Assembly (NCBI RefSeq): GCF_007747445.1
Contig: NZ_CP036425.1
Location: 3,828,175-3,892,174, forward strand
From: Poriferisphaera corsica
GTDB taxonomy: Bacteria > Planctomycetota > Phycisphaerae > Phycisphaerales > Phycisphaeraceae
Direction: 5' to 3'
DNA: 64,000 nucleotides
Shown: in pieces, positions 35,912 to 45,061 of the stretch
Layout of the letters: each line of letters opens with the position of its first letter
How positions within the stretch are numbered: the stretch's first letter is position 1
Program-made: the position numbers and the translations under genes
The notes under the pieces: model-generated
What the model was told of the DNA's origin: nothing
The model's database searches: none
Seen by the model: only the letters and a program-made list of their open reading frames with translations

Positions 35912-36427
35912 ATGACTCGCCTGAAGAACTACCCAATGACAATTATTGCCGTCACCGGCCTCCTCTTCGTCAGTATCGTTACCGTCATGGAAGTCACAGC
36001 CAAACCAAACACATCACCCTCAAACTCAAAAGCTTACCTCCACGCCTACAACCTCCCAGCCTCAGGCCTCGCTCTCGACGGCTACTGCCCCGTCGCATAC
36101 CACGTACTCAACAAACCCGTCAAAGGCTCTCCCGAACACTCATCCATCTACAACAGCGTCACCTACAACTTCGTCAACGCCGACGCTAAAAAATACTTTG
36201 ATCAAAACCCTGAAAAATACCTCCCTGCCTATGGCGGCTGGTGCGCCTTCGGTATGGCCATCGAAGATAAATTCCCCGTCGACCCCACCAACTTCAAAAT
36301 CGTCGACGGCAAGCTCATGCTCTTCCTACGCAACCAAAACGTTGACGCCCTAAAACTCTGGAACCAAAACAATGAGGAATCCCAACTCACCAAAGCCAAC
36401 AAGCACTGGGAAAAAGTAAGCCAATAA
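35912..36427 (+). CDS. Exported YHS-domain protein
   Basis: A small protein with an N-terminal membrane or signal segment (residues about 10-30). A YHS-like domain lies at about 50-145: GYCPVAYHVLNKPVKG, YNFVNADAKKYFDQNPEKYLPAYGGWCAFGMA. Related exported YHS proteins are thought to bind metal ions, and the two Cys in GYCPVAY and GGWCAFG fit this. A GGAG-type site precedes the start. Its likely partner is the preceding cysteine hydrolase. The physiological role is unknown. Confidence 0.85.
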   Translation: MTRLKNYPMTIIAVTGLLFVSIVTVMEVTAKPNTSPSNSKAYLHAYNLPASGLALDGYCPVAYHVLNKPVKGSPEHSSIYNSVTYNFVNADAKKYFDQNPEKYLPAYGGWCAFGMAIEDKFPVDPTNFKIVDGKLMLFLRNQNVDALKLWNQNNEESQLTKANKHWEKVSQ

Positions 36428-36765
36428 TCCGTAACCCAAACACCCACACGTAGCTTCGCATTGACAAAACACAAAAGCAAAATGGCATCAGCCTAAAATA
36501 ACCATAAAAGTCAATAAACAAGCCTACATAGCGAGTGTATATAAAAAGCCGATTGCCCAATGACTCAATGGATTTGAGTATCGCTCAAAGCAAACTGCTC
36601 ACTGAGCAACCAAACAAACATCAAAGGCATGACGCCCACCAACGAGTCATTTCGCAAACGCTTAAGAGCATCAAACTTGCTCAACAGATCAACCCGATCA
36701 CGATACACAGTGATCGCCCAAAAAATTGAATCACCACGGTATGACAACCATACCACTCCTAACCC
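36428..36765. other. Intergenic, no gene supported
   Basis: AT-rich spacer between convergent genes. A short hairpin GGTATG/CATACC lies at 36739-36755. No ORF shows coding character. Confidence 0.4.
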
Positions 36766-36799
36766 AGCTGGCGCGATCCACCCATCCCGCCAGCTTTTT
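36766..36799 (+). terminator. Intrinsic terminator of the YHS operon
   Basis: AGCTGGCG and CGCCAGCT around a 14-base loop with five T. It touches the stop codon of the convergent zinc-ribbon gene. Confidence 0.75.
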
Positions 36800-38589
36800 C
36801 ATTGAAGAACCACCTCCGTATCCCACTCAACTTCACTCACATCATAGACCCACGCATAACACCTACCCTTAATATCATTCCGATGCTTCCCAATAATCCA
36901 TAATTGCCCTATATCATCCAAGATCGCCCCACCAACCTTCACCCCATGAACAGCTACCCGGCCAATCTCCCGCACAACCTCACCGCTACAATCAACCGAT
37001 TCATCCGCATACAATCGACCATCTTTATCTACGAGCAATCGCCTACCTGCATCATAAAAATCATTCTTTTTGTAACCTCTGCTATACTCAAATGACCGCC
37101 GTCTCATATCTTCAACCACAACAGCGTCAATAGCCTCATGATCTCGCCATTCTTCTCCGATCACCTCAATCAAAGCCGCTACTTTCTTCTCATCCACACG
37201 TGATTCGATCATCCCCATGGCCTGCTTCACCCTGCCCCACGCATCGCCTACAACCGCCTGATAAGCTGCTGATTCTCCTCGCTTTTCAACCGCCATCACA
37301 CTCGCAAATTGTTTTCGCTTCAAATCAAACCCCATCACGACATGCGTTTTCACATCCTCTTCCACCTCCCAATCATCCCAGTAGTGATCATCTTCACCGT
37401 GCACCAAATACACACCTTTTTCCACCTCATACTGGCGCCACATCATCCGATTCTGCGTTTCATCTGCTGCATTCAAATAGCCCGTATTGAATATCCGTAC
37501 CTCACTACCATAATCACGTCCATTTGATTCGTTCAGTAAATCATCAATCCCCGTCGCTACAAATCGTCTCATCATCGCCGCTTCACCATCAACCAAATAG
37601 AATCTCCCAGCGTGATGACCATCACTATTATCATAATCTTCATCTATCGGCTCGTAGTACCACAACCCATCTCCCCAAACAAACCATTCAGGCACATCAA
37701 CACGATTCGGTCCGTTGTCTAAACTATCCCCTAAATATTGATATTCAGCATAACTCACACCGTCATCGTAAATCATCGGCCGCCTGACTACTTCGTCTCC
37801 CTGTATATCCAAGACCACAAGATCCCCACCCCAAACTTCATGCCATCTCGTAAACCCTTTAAGCCAATCACTTCCATATTGATGAATCATTCGACTCGCC
37901 AAACCACTCCTTATACTCAACCACCGACTCACACCAATATCACGTATTGAGTACCTCAGATCCCATTGGCCATTAACATACCCAGCTAAACTACCATGAT
38001 CTCCCATCCATTTCGCCACCGTTTCCACCCATCTCCAACGCCCTCTCTGCCCACTCAAATTTTCCCCGCCATACCACAACAAACTCACTATCGTCATCAT
38101 CAAGATCACAACAGCAACAGCACCCCATCTCACCACCCTTTCACCAATCAAACGCCCCCGCCTCACCCTTCGTTCACGCCCGCCCTCGCCAATACCTTCA
38201 ACACCACATTCCGGACAAAAAAGCTCATCATCTTCTAACCCCATTAACCCATACCCACACTTCCTGCAATACGGTTCATTCTCTCTCACATCCGTCAACA
38301 CCCCCCGCCTCCTCCAAAGCCTCATCAACTGCCAAATCAGCACCAACACACCAACACCAAAAACGATCTCTAACCAAAAATGCACACCGTAAGACCACAA
38401 ATCTAGATATCTCATCGATTCAGACACATAAACACCACCTCGCTCCGCCCCAATCTGCTTTACCGCCATCTTCATCTCTACATCCACCACATCCGCGTCA
38501 AACACAAACTCCGCCATCGGTCTAATCACTCGCCCAATTTCTTCTGCCATCACAGCCTCCGAATCTAAAGATTTCCAATTATCTTCCAC
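36799..38589 (-). CDS. Zinc-ribbon membrane protein, paralogue of the 219-1961 gene
   Basis: I do not recognise a function. The order of parts is the same as in its paralogue: a soluble N-terminus, helix 1 (about residues 68-90), a double CxxC zinc ribbon (CRKCG and CPECG, about 106-126), helix 2 (about 145-167) and a large acidic, aromatic-rich C-terminal domain ending in YAWVYDVSEVEW. The two have diverged widely over the C-terminal domain but keep the membrane core, so both copies are probably functional. No partner gene is obvious. Confidence 0.75.
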   Translation of the reverse strand: MEDNWKSLDSEAVMAEEIGRVIRPMAEFVFDADVVDVEMKMAVKQIGAERGGVYVSESMRYLDLWSYGVHFWLEIVFGVGVLVLIWQLMRLWRRRGVLTDVRENEPYCRKCGYGLMGLEDDELFCPECGVEGIGEGGRERRVRRGRLIGERVVRWGAVAVVILMMTIVSLLWYGGENLSGQRGRWRWVETVAKWMGDHGSLAGYVNGQWDLRYSIRDIGVSRWLSIRSGLASRMIHQYGSDWLKGFTRWHEVWGGDLVVLDIQGDEVVRRPMIYDDGVSYAEYQYLGDSLDNGPNRVDVPEWFVWGDGLWYYEPIDEDYDNSDGHHAGRFYLVDGEAAMMRRFVATGIDDLLNESNGRDYGSEVRIFNTGYLNAADETQNRMMWRQYEVEKGVYLVHGEDDHYWDDWEVEEDVKTHVVMGFDLKRKQFASVMAVEKRGESAAYQAVVGDAWGRVKQAMGMIESRVDEKKVAALIEVIGEEWRDHEAIDAVVVEDMRRRSFEYSRGYKKNDFYDAGRRLLVDKDGRLYADESVDCSGEVVREIGRVAVHGVKVGGAILDDIGQLWIIGKHRNDIKGRCYAWVYDVSEVEWDTEVVLQ

Positions 38590-38750
38590 TCATCTTCTCT
38601 GCCATACAAGCTTTTTTCATCACCTCAACTCCTCCACCCCCAAACATTCTCACACCAACCCCTTTCCCTATCTTGCTCCCTACCCTACACTGCCGATAAA
38701 CTCATACATCGTTTCTTGGCTCCCGGTTCACCCATCCCAAACCACCCATC

Positions 38751-39974
38751 ATGCCTCACAGAAACCCAAATCCCGCTCCCTATCAGCCGACCCATAACGA
38801 GCCCCCACGCCTCGTCGTCATCACCAATCTCCGCGCCATCACCCCTTCCTCTGACCGCGTCATTCTCACCGAAAAATTCGTCGACGGCATGTCCCAATAC
38901 GCCTCACACTGGAACGGCCCCATCCGCGTCATCGCTCAACCCTCTCGCAGCACCGACTCCAACCTCGACCACATCGAATACCCCCTCTCCTCACTCCCCT
39001 TCGAATTCCGCTGCTTCAACTTCACGAACGATGCCCTCAAACCCGCCCTCCAGGATGCCGCCATCGTCCTCGCAGGCTTCGATCACGACAAAACCCTCCT
39101 CGCACCACTCTGCAAACAACTCAACGTCCCCCTCATCTACATCACCGAATACTCCACCCGCACCCAACTCCAAATCATCGCCGCAGGCAACGCCCCTTTC
39201 CTCAAAAAACTACGCGCCTCACTCTGGGTCAAACAACAACGCAAACCCAAAAACCGCGCCCTCTCACAAGCCACCGCCCTCCAATGCAACGGCACACCCA
39301 CCTACAACGAATACACCTCCATCAACCCCAATCGCCTCCTCTACTTTGACACCCGCGTCACCGCCAACCTTCTCGCCACACACCAACAAATCGACAACCG
39401 CCGCGACGACCACTCACCCATCCGCCTCCTTTTCTCAGGCCGACTCATCCCCATGAAAGGCGCATCCCACCTCCCACACATCGCCCACTACCTCCTCGAA
39501 AACCGCACCCCCTTCCAACTTAAAATCGCAGGTGATGGCGAATCTCTCCTCGAAATTAAAAACCTCATCAAAACCTACAACCTTCAAGACCACGTCCAAA
39601 CCCTCGGCAACCTCGACTTCAAATCACAACTCCTCCCACTCGCTAAATCATGGGCCGATCTCTTCGTCTGCCCACACCGCCAAGGCGACCCCGCCTGCAC
39701 CTACCTCGAAACCTACTCCTGCGGAATCCCCATCGTCGGATACGACAACGAAGCACTCACCGGCCTCGTCTCACTCACAAACATCGGCTCAACCGTCCCC
39801 CTCAACAACACCAAACAGCTCGCCGATCGCATCACTGCATTCGCCCATAAGCGTGACAAACTCTACCGCCACGCCCACCGCGCCCTCGACTTCGCATCCG
39901 AAAACACGTTCGAACTCACTTTCAAAAAACGCATTGAACACCTCAAATACTACCTCAATCCCCCCCCTGCATAA
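38751..39974 (+). CDS. Glycosyltransferase, GT4 type
   Basis: A GT-B fold glycosyltransferase using a nucleotide sugar, probably for a surface glycan. The C-terminal half shows the donor-site motifs LLFSGRLIPMKGASHL (near residue 225), KIAGDGE and TYLETYSCGIPIVGYDNEAL with the conserved Glu pattern E-x7-E near 320-328. The acceptor-side N-terminal domain is divergent. No glycan gene cluster surrounds it. C-rich codon use on the plus strand follows the local strand bias. Confidence 0.83.
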   Translation: MPHRNPNPAPYQPTHNEPPRLVVITNLRAITPSSDRVILTEKFVDGMSQYASHWNGPIRVIAQPSRSTDSNLDHIEYPLSSLPFEFRCFNFTNDALKPALQDAAIVLAGFDHDKTLLAPLCKQLNVPLIYITEYSTRTQLQIIAAGNAPFLKKLRASLWVKQQRKPKNRALSQATALQCNGTPTYNEYTSINPNRLLYFDTRVTANLLATHQQIDNRRDDHSPIRLLFSGRLIPMKGASHLPHIAHYLLENRTPFQLKIAGDGESLLEIKNLIKTYNLQDHVQTLGNLDFKSQLLPLAKSWADLFVCPHRQGDPACTYLETYSCGIPIVGYDNEALTGLVSLTNIGSTVPLNNTKQLADRITAFAHKRDKLYRHAHRALDFASENTFELTFKKRIEHLKYYLNPPPA

Positions 39975-40151
39975 TCCCCTCCACACCAATACACCAACAT
40001 ATCAATACCCCCACTCCCATTTACCCGCTACCACCGCCTCTGCTCGTTTTGCCTCCCCACTTTTCTTCTATTCTCACAACCATTCTTTTTTATCTTCTCT
40101 CCTTCCTCATTTTCTTCCACACCTCTCTTTTATTCCTTACCCCTCTTACTG

Positions 40152-40197
40152 CTCACCCTCACCTCTCACCTCTCACCTCTCACCTCTCACCTCTCAC
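40152..40197 (+). repeat. 7-bp tandem repeat
   Basis: About six uninterrupted units of CTCACCT. Confidence 0.85.
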
Positions 40198-40225
40198 AGA
40201 AGCTAATCAGCTATAGCAAAACAAA

Positions 40226-40244
40226 CTAACTAATTATTAGATAG
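40226..40244 (-). repeat. 19-bp AT-rich motif, copy 2
   Basis: Exact match to CTATCTAATAATTAGTTAG on the minus strand, with CTATAG about a dozen bases away, as in copies 1 and 3. Confidence 0.6.
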
Positions 40245-40660
40245 TAAAATAATTAGTTACAAGCCCATTTTTTAACCATACCGTCACCATTACAATCATT
40301 CTAGCCTTACACACTCCCCCAATCCTACAAATCTCAATAGCTAGCGATCCATGATCGCCGAACGCACATCCAGATCCACCGCATCTCACTATTCAAGCTT
40401 AATCGCTAACAAGTCACACTCGTTAGAATCCTCACCAATAAACCGCTCACCACCCGCCTCACCACACCACCTCGTCTCTTATCCCGCCACCGCATTTCAC
40501 AGAACTACATAACTTCAGTGAGTTGTACTAACGAAATTATTAGTTAGCTTGAATTAAATAAAAAACATGACGACACACCCATTTTCTACTCTAGCAACAG
40601 CATTACTCGACATTCTCAACTGTTCAATGAACTGAGATATAAACAAACCACACTAACCCC

Positions 40661-40696
40661 AAATAAAAAAAGCCTCACGATCAAAATCGCAAGGCT
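40661..40696 (-). terminator. Intrinsic terminator of ffh
   Basis: AGCCT-CGAT stem with a symmetrical internal mismatch, followed on the minus strand by a T-tract. Confidence 0.75.
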
Positions 40697-40715
40697 CTCA
40701 TTTCTTAATCTATAT

Positions 40716-40843
40716 TCGCGCGTCATCTCAAGGACGACTTTGAAACCTCGATCCTAACGCAACAGGAAGGAGGGAGGGAAGGATTTTCGCGCGCCCTCTC
40801 AAGGGCAGGCTTGAAAACGATACTCCCACGCAACAGGGGGGGG
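40716..40843 (-). repeat. Two diverged copies of the 56-bp repeat family
   Basis: On the minus strand, each copy reads C-run, TGTTGCGT, a variable part, CAAGCC or CAAAGTC, CCTTGAGA, then CGCGCG. The second begins with C8 directly after the ffh stop codon. Confidence 0.65.
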
Positions 40844-42361
40844 TTACTTTCTTTTACGTTTTTTCTGCTTGAATGTTGGCTTATGCTTCGTGCTTCCCTT
40901 CATCTTCGGCATCCCATGCCCATGCTTACCACGCATCCCCGCCATCGCACCCGACCCCATCCCCGCCATACTCTTCACCTTACTCATCATCCCCGCACCA
41001 CTCATCTGCTTCGACAGTTGGCTCACCATCTCAAACCCCTTCACCAACTGCGACACATCCTTCGCGTCCGATCCCGATCCCTTCGAGATACGCCGCCTAC
41101 GCGAGTTGTCCAGCAAATCCACATCTTTACGCTCCGCCACCGTCATCGACTGAATAATCGCCTGCGTTCGATCAATCTGCTTATCATCCAGATTCAAATC
41201 CTTCAGCTGATTTCCGATCCCCGGCAACATCCCCAGCAAACTCTTCATCGACCCCATCTTCCGAATCGCCTGCAACTGCTTCAGGAAGTCGTCCATCGTC
41301 AACTTCCCTTTTTCCATCTTCTCCTGCAGCGCCAGCGCCTCCTCCTCACTCACCTGCTCCTGCGCCTTCTCAACCAACGACACCACATCACCCATCCCCA
41401 AAATCCTGCTCGCAATTCGCGACGCATGGAACTCCTCAAGCGCATCCAGCTTCTCACCCACACCAATAAACTTAATCGGCTCCCCAACAATCTTCTTCAC
41501 CGTCAGCGCCGCACCACCACGCGTATCCGAATCAAACTTCGTCAGCACCACACCGTCCAATTCCAACTGAGCATGGAACGCCTTCGCGCTGTTCACCGCA
41601 TCCTGCCCCGTCATCGCATCAATCACCAAATAAATCTGGTGCGGGTTCACAGCATTACTCACCTGCCGCAACTCACCCATCAATTCATCATTCACATGCA
41701 ACCGCCCAGCTGTGTCCAAAATCAACACATCTGCCCCTTGCAGCTTCGCACTCTCTAACGCACGATTAGCCACCTGCACCGCAACACCCACAGCCTGCCC
41801 ATACTCCGCACATTTCTCAGGCTCGCCGTGGAACATCACCTTCCCTGAACCCTCAACCTCCTGCTCAACCTGATTCGCCAACACTTCCAACTGCGTCACC
41901 GCCGCCGGCCGCTGCAAGTCGCACGCCGCCAGCATCACGTTCTTGCCCCGCTTCTTCATGTACCCCGCCAACTTACCACACGTCGTCGTCTTTCCACTCC
42001 CCTGCAAACCCGACATCATAATAATCGTCGGCCCCGGCTGGACATACATGATCGGCTCACGTTCAATCGGACGCCCCTCATCATCCATCGCCTCCTCACC
42101 ACCCAACAACTTCACCAACTCATCATGCACAATCTTAATCATCTGCTGACCAGGCTCAACGCTCTTCAGCACCGATTCACCCAATGCCTCAGTCAACACT
42201 GTCTCACAGAACGCTTCTGCCACTTCATAATGAACATCCGCCTCCAGCAGCGCCTCCCGCACCTCGTCCATGCTCTCGCGAACATTACCTTCACTGATCG
42301 TTGCCTGCCCCGACAACTTCCGCATCACACCTTCAAATTTTTCGCTGAGATTCCCAAGCAT
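40844..42361 (-). CDS. ffh: Signal recognition particle protein Ffh
   Basis: The SRP GTPase that targets membrane and exported proteins co-translationally. An N-domain helical bundle precedes the G domain with GLQGSGKTTTCGKLA (near residue 115), DTAGRLHVND and TKFDSDTRGGAAL. The C-terminal M domain is Met-rich with GSMKSLLGMLPG and the RNA-binding RRRRISKGSG stretch. It ends with a basic KKRKRK tail. The length of 505 residues is normal. No SRP RNA gene was found in the window. A C8 run starts right after the stop. Confidence 0.97.
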   Translation of the reverse strand: MLGNLSEKFEGVMRKLSGQATISEGNVRESMDEVREALLEADVHYEVAEAFCETVLTEALGESVLKSVEPGQQMIKIVHDELVKLLGGEEAMDDEGRPIEREPIMYVQPGPTIIMMSGLQGSGKTTTCGKLAGYMKKRGKNVMLAACDLQRPAAVTQLEVLANQVEQEVEGSGKVMFHGEPEKCAEYGQAVGVAVQVANRALESAKLQGADVLILDTAGRLHVNDELMGELRQVSNAVNPHQIYLVIDAMTGQDAVNSAKAFHAQLELDGVVLTKFDSDTRGGAALTVKKIVGEPIKFIGVGEKLDALEEFHASRIASRILGMGDVVSLVEKAQEQVSEEEALALQEKMEKGKLTMDDFLKQLQAIRKMGSMKSLLGMLPGIGNQLKDLNLDDKQIDRTQAIIQSMTVAERKDVDLLDNSRRRRISKGSGSDAKDVSQLVKGFEMVSQLSKQMSGAGMMSKVKSMAGMGSGAMAGMRGKHGHGMPKMKGSTKHKPTFKQKKRKRK

Positions 42362-42426
42362 TTTTAGTTTCTCCGATCAACCACGCCTATCGCATGATGA
42401 GTTATCACAAACAATCACACCACAAG

Positions 42427-42447
42427 CCCCGTACCGCTGGTGCGGGG
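42427..42447 (-). repeat. 21-bp hairpin element, copy 3
   Basis: Arms CCCCGTACC and GGTGCGGGG with one mismatch, centre GCT (AGC on the minus strand), with CAAG before and GTGTAG after. It lies upstream of ffh. Confidence 0.65.
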
Positions 42448-42651
42448 GTGTAGTACAAAAACAAAAGCCCTAATGAAACACCCGAAGCGATAAACTTCCG
42501 GGGGAGGGGGATAAACCGAGAAATGTCATACCTTGATCGGAGGCTCGAACATTATACCCGAGCCACGGTCGCATCACCATCTCCCCCGATACGTCATACA
42601 CCTCTTTCAATCCCACCCTTGACCCGACGCGCAAACAAATCGCCACCCCAA

Positions 42652-43290
42652 TCATCTTCCAGCTGACTTCTCATAAAAGTGCAGCGACATCGACCCGTAA
42701 TGATGCGGCTCAGGCTCCCCCCAACCCTCAACAACCGGCGCACCAATCAGCTCCGGCAACCTCAGCACCATCAAACCTTCATCATGCACAACCCCCGCCA
42801 ACATCCCCATCATCCGCACGATCCGCTCCCGCTCCTCACCATGCGTCTCATGATCCATAAACCGGTACGGCGGATCAATAAACGCCATCGCATACAACTT
42901 CTCTGGCAACATATTCACCCAAGTCCCCGTCATCGCATTCGCCTGCACAACCTTCCCCCGATCCTCCTCACCCAATTCCAGCAAATTTGTCCTCAATCGT
43001 TCCACCGCATCCCGATCCATATCCACAAACGTCGCCGTCCGCGCACCTCGCGACAACGCCTCAATCCCCATGCTCCCCGTCCCACTAAACACATCCAGCA
43101 CCGGCCCCGCAGGCACCTCCTCCGTATCCTCCTCATCCATCGCCGCAAACGGATCGTCTGGCAACAAACCCATCGCCCACAACCTGTTAAACAGATTCTC
43201 CTTCACACGATCCGTAATCGGCCGCGTCGTCTTCTCATCCGCCGGCCCAATCAATTTCCTACCACGATGTATTCCTGCTATGACTCTCAT
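42652..43290 (-). CDS. rsmD: 16S rRNA (guanine(966)-N2)-methyltransferase RsmD
   Basis: It methylates G966 of 16S rRNA with SAM. The conserved start MRVIAGIHRGRKL, the segment TRPITDRVKENLFN, SAM motif I LDVFSGTGSMGIEALSRGA and the catalytic IDPPYRF (DPPY) are all present. The start at 43290 fits the family N-terminus. The frame extends 20 codons further without match. It lies in a minus-strand series with a pseudopilin and a small membrane protein upstream and ffh 290 bases downstream. Confidence 0.94.
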   Translation of the reverse strand: MRVIAGIHRGRKLIGPADEKTTRPITDRVKENLFNRLWAMGLLPDDPFAAMDEEDTEEVPAGPVLDVFSGTGSMGIEALSRGARTATFVDMDRDAVERLRTNLLELGEEDRGKVVQANAMTGTWVNMLPEKLYAMAFIDPPYRFMDHETHGEERERIVRMMGMLAGVVHDEGLMVLRLPELIGAPVVEGWGEPEPHHYGSMSLHFYEKSAGR

Positions 43291-43343
43291 TCCTATATTA
43301 TAGACCCTCTCAGCAAACTCGCACCCTTGCCCCCCAATCCCCA

Positions 43344-43967
43344 TTACCAACCCATCCCAAGCGGATCTGCATCAACTCCCATCCTCTCTGCCACCGCCTC
43401 ATCCAGAGCCGCCATATACGCATCTTCTTGAGCCGTCGTCCCCAAACCCCACCATTCACCCGATCCACCATCCTCACCATTCATCGCCGCCTCCGTCTCC
43501 TCTCCCCAATCTCGGCTCATCGCCTCCATCTCACGCATATACCCTAAAACCGCCTGATCTCGCTCCGCCTTCGTCTTCGCAAACGCAAACGATCGGCCAT
43601 GCTGCACCATCTTCCACTCACCATACAACTCCGCGCCTAGCAATCCATGCTCCTTCACCAAACGCTTCTGATCCGCTAACGACATACCACGAAACAGCTC
43701 ATCCGTCTTACGCATATACGACTCATACTCATCGCGGTCCAGATACATCATCGACTCGCTATTCAGCTCCCTCATCGCCTCCCCCGCATCCTTCGGCAAT
43801 CCCGGCTTTGCCAACTCCCACATCAATACCCATCCACACAATGTCATCAACACCAACCCCAAACACATCGCCCCCCACCAACGTTTCTTCTTCCACCAAC
43901 GATCCACGCCCTGCCCTCTCTGCCCTTTTTTCACTCGTCTTTTCTGTTTCTTTGTTCTCATCTTCAT
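43344..43967 (-). CDS. Hypothetical single-pass membrane protein
   Basis: Not recognised. A strongly basic N-terminus (about 30 residues) is followed by one transmembrane helix (about 32-52) and an acidic, Met- and Glu-rich helical domain. The N-terminal charge suggests that the C-terminal part lies outside. Its start codon directly follows the TAG of the pseudopilin gene, and its ribosome site GAGGAG lies inside that gene's end. The two are therefore translationally coupled and may act together. Confidence 0.7.
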   Translation of the reverse strand: MKMRTKKQKRRVKKGQRGQGVDRWWKKKRWWGAMCLGLVLMTLCGWVLMWELAKPGLPKDAGEAMRELNSESMMYLDRDEYESYMRKTDELFRGMSLADQKRLVKEHGLLGAELYGEWKMVQHGRSFAFAKTKAERDQAVLGYMREMEAMSRDWGEETEAAMNGEDGGSGEWWGLGTTAQEDAYMAALDEAVAERMGVDADPLGMGW

Positions 43968-44576
43968 CTACTCCTCATTTTCCATCGCCTCAAGTTCAGA
44001 CTCACTAAACCCTTCAACATGCCCATCCGCAAACACAACATTCTCATCTCGATGAAATTGACTAACCTCCAATTTGCTCCCATCCTCTAACTCAACACGT
44101 CCCGGCTCGTAGTCATACATCAACCAAACATCACTATCATTAAAACCCTCTCCCCAATACCGCATCGCCTGCGTCACCTCCAACACCTTCTTCCCTCGAA
44201 ACATAATCTCATACATATAGCTCGACCCACACGCATCAAACAAAACATCATCACCATCGCATCGATACACCGCATTCTTTCCCTCTCGATCCAATGGCAA
44301 ATAATTCTTCATCACAGAAGGTAATCCCTCCCGCAAATCTCCCGAAGCCACCGGGCTCGGCATAAACTTCGCATTCGGCAAATACCCCTCAAAATCCTGC
44401 AAATACGACTGCATCACCGTCCCAATCTGCCGCAGATTCGATTTACACTTCACCGACACTGCGCTCCCCCGAGCCATCGCCAAAGCCGGCATCAAAATAC
44501 CTATCAATACCCCTATAATACTGATTACAACTAACAACTCGATTAACGTAAACCCAATCCGATATTTCTGTTTCAT
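43968..44576 (-). CDS. Type II secretion-like pseudopilin (prepilin N-terminal signal)
   Basis: The N-terminus RIGFTLIELLVVISIIGVLI is a class III prepilin signal, cleaved after Gly by a prepilin peptidase, with Glu5 of the mature protein present. The rest resembles the large planctomycete pseudopilin families: KCKSNLRQIGTVMQSYLQDFEGYLPN after the helix and an end motif HRDENVVFADGHVEGF of the H-x9-DG kind. The start at 44576 gives the usual short basic leader. It is probably part of an unlinked secretion or pilus system. Confidence 0.85.
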   Translation of the reverse strand: MKQKYRIGFTLIELLVVISIIGVLIGILMPALAMARGSAVSVKCKSNLRQIGTVMQSYLQDFEGYLPNAKFMPSPVASGDLREGLPSVMKNYLPLDREGKNAVYRCDGDDVLFDACGSSYMYEIMFRGKKVLEVTQAMRYWGEGFNDSDVWLMYDYEPGRVELEDGSKLEVSQFHRDENVVFADGHVEGFSESELEAMENEE

Positions 44577-44670
44577 AACCATATCCCTCAATTTTCGCGC
44601 ATTCCATAACATCCAACACCCTATGAGTGACACAACCTCACACTTGGTTTACCACCACATCCAAATTTCC

Positions 44671-44795
44671 CTTCACCCCTGTTGCGTACGGATTTAGCTT
44701 CCAAGACCGGATCTTGAACAGACGCGCGTCTCTCCCCCCTGTTACATTTGGCCATCACTTACAAGCCCGCCCTTGATCCCTCGCGCACCACAAGC
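44671..44795 (+). repeat. Two diverged copies of the 56-bp repeat family
   Basis: CCCCTGTTGCGTACGGAT starts one copy and CCCCCCTGTTAC the next, about 60 bases later. Each continues to a CTTGA and CGCGCG-like part. Confidence 0.6.
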
Positions 44796-44835
44796 CCATG
44801 ATCAGCAGAGGATAACTCACCATTTCTCCAACAAG

Positions 44836-44856
44836 CCCGCCACCGCTGGTGGCGGG
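44836..44856 (-). repeat. 21-bp hairpin element, copy 4
   Basis: Perfect arms CCCGCCACC and GGTGGCGGG around GCT, flanked by ACAAG and GTATCC. It is in reverse orientation relative to copies 1 and 2. Confidence 0.7.
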
Positions 44857-45061
44857 GTATCCTACAACCCAACAACCAATCGTCTGCAACCTCTTAAAGC
44901 ACACAACAATTCCAACCAGCCTAGAGATCCAAAAGAAACCGAGAAAGTGAACGAGTTCCCACCCCACCATTCTCCCCCCACCACTACCACTCACACCCGC
45001 ATCCCCTTACAATACCAACCACACAACCAACCCCAACAAAAACGCGCAAGGAGCCGCCCTC

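Larger units (their letters stand above)
39975..40660. other. Intergenic with simple repeat and AT-rich inverted repeats
   Basis: It contains the 7-bp repeat (40152-40197), one 19-bp motif (40226-40244), the inverted repeat AACTAATTATT/AATAATTAGTT (40228-40258) and a CTAAC...GTTAG string near 40532. No gene is supported. Confidence 0.5.

Noticed and set aside
40811-41758. 315-codon plus-strand ORF antisense to ffh
   Set aside because: Arg/His/Leu-rich shadow of a certain gene.
42470-42655. 61-codon minus-strand ORF between rsmD and ffh
   Set aside because: No coding signal or ribosome site. The region fits a spacer.
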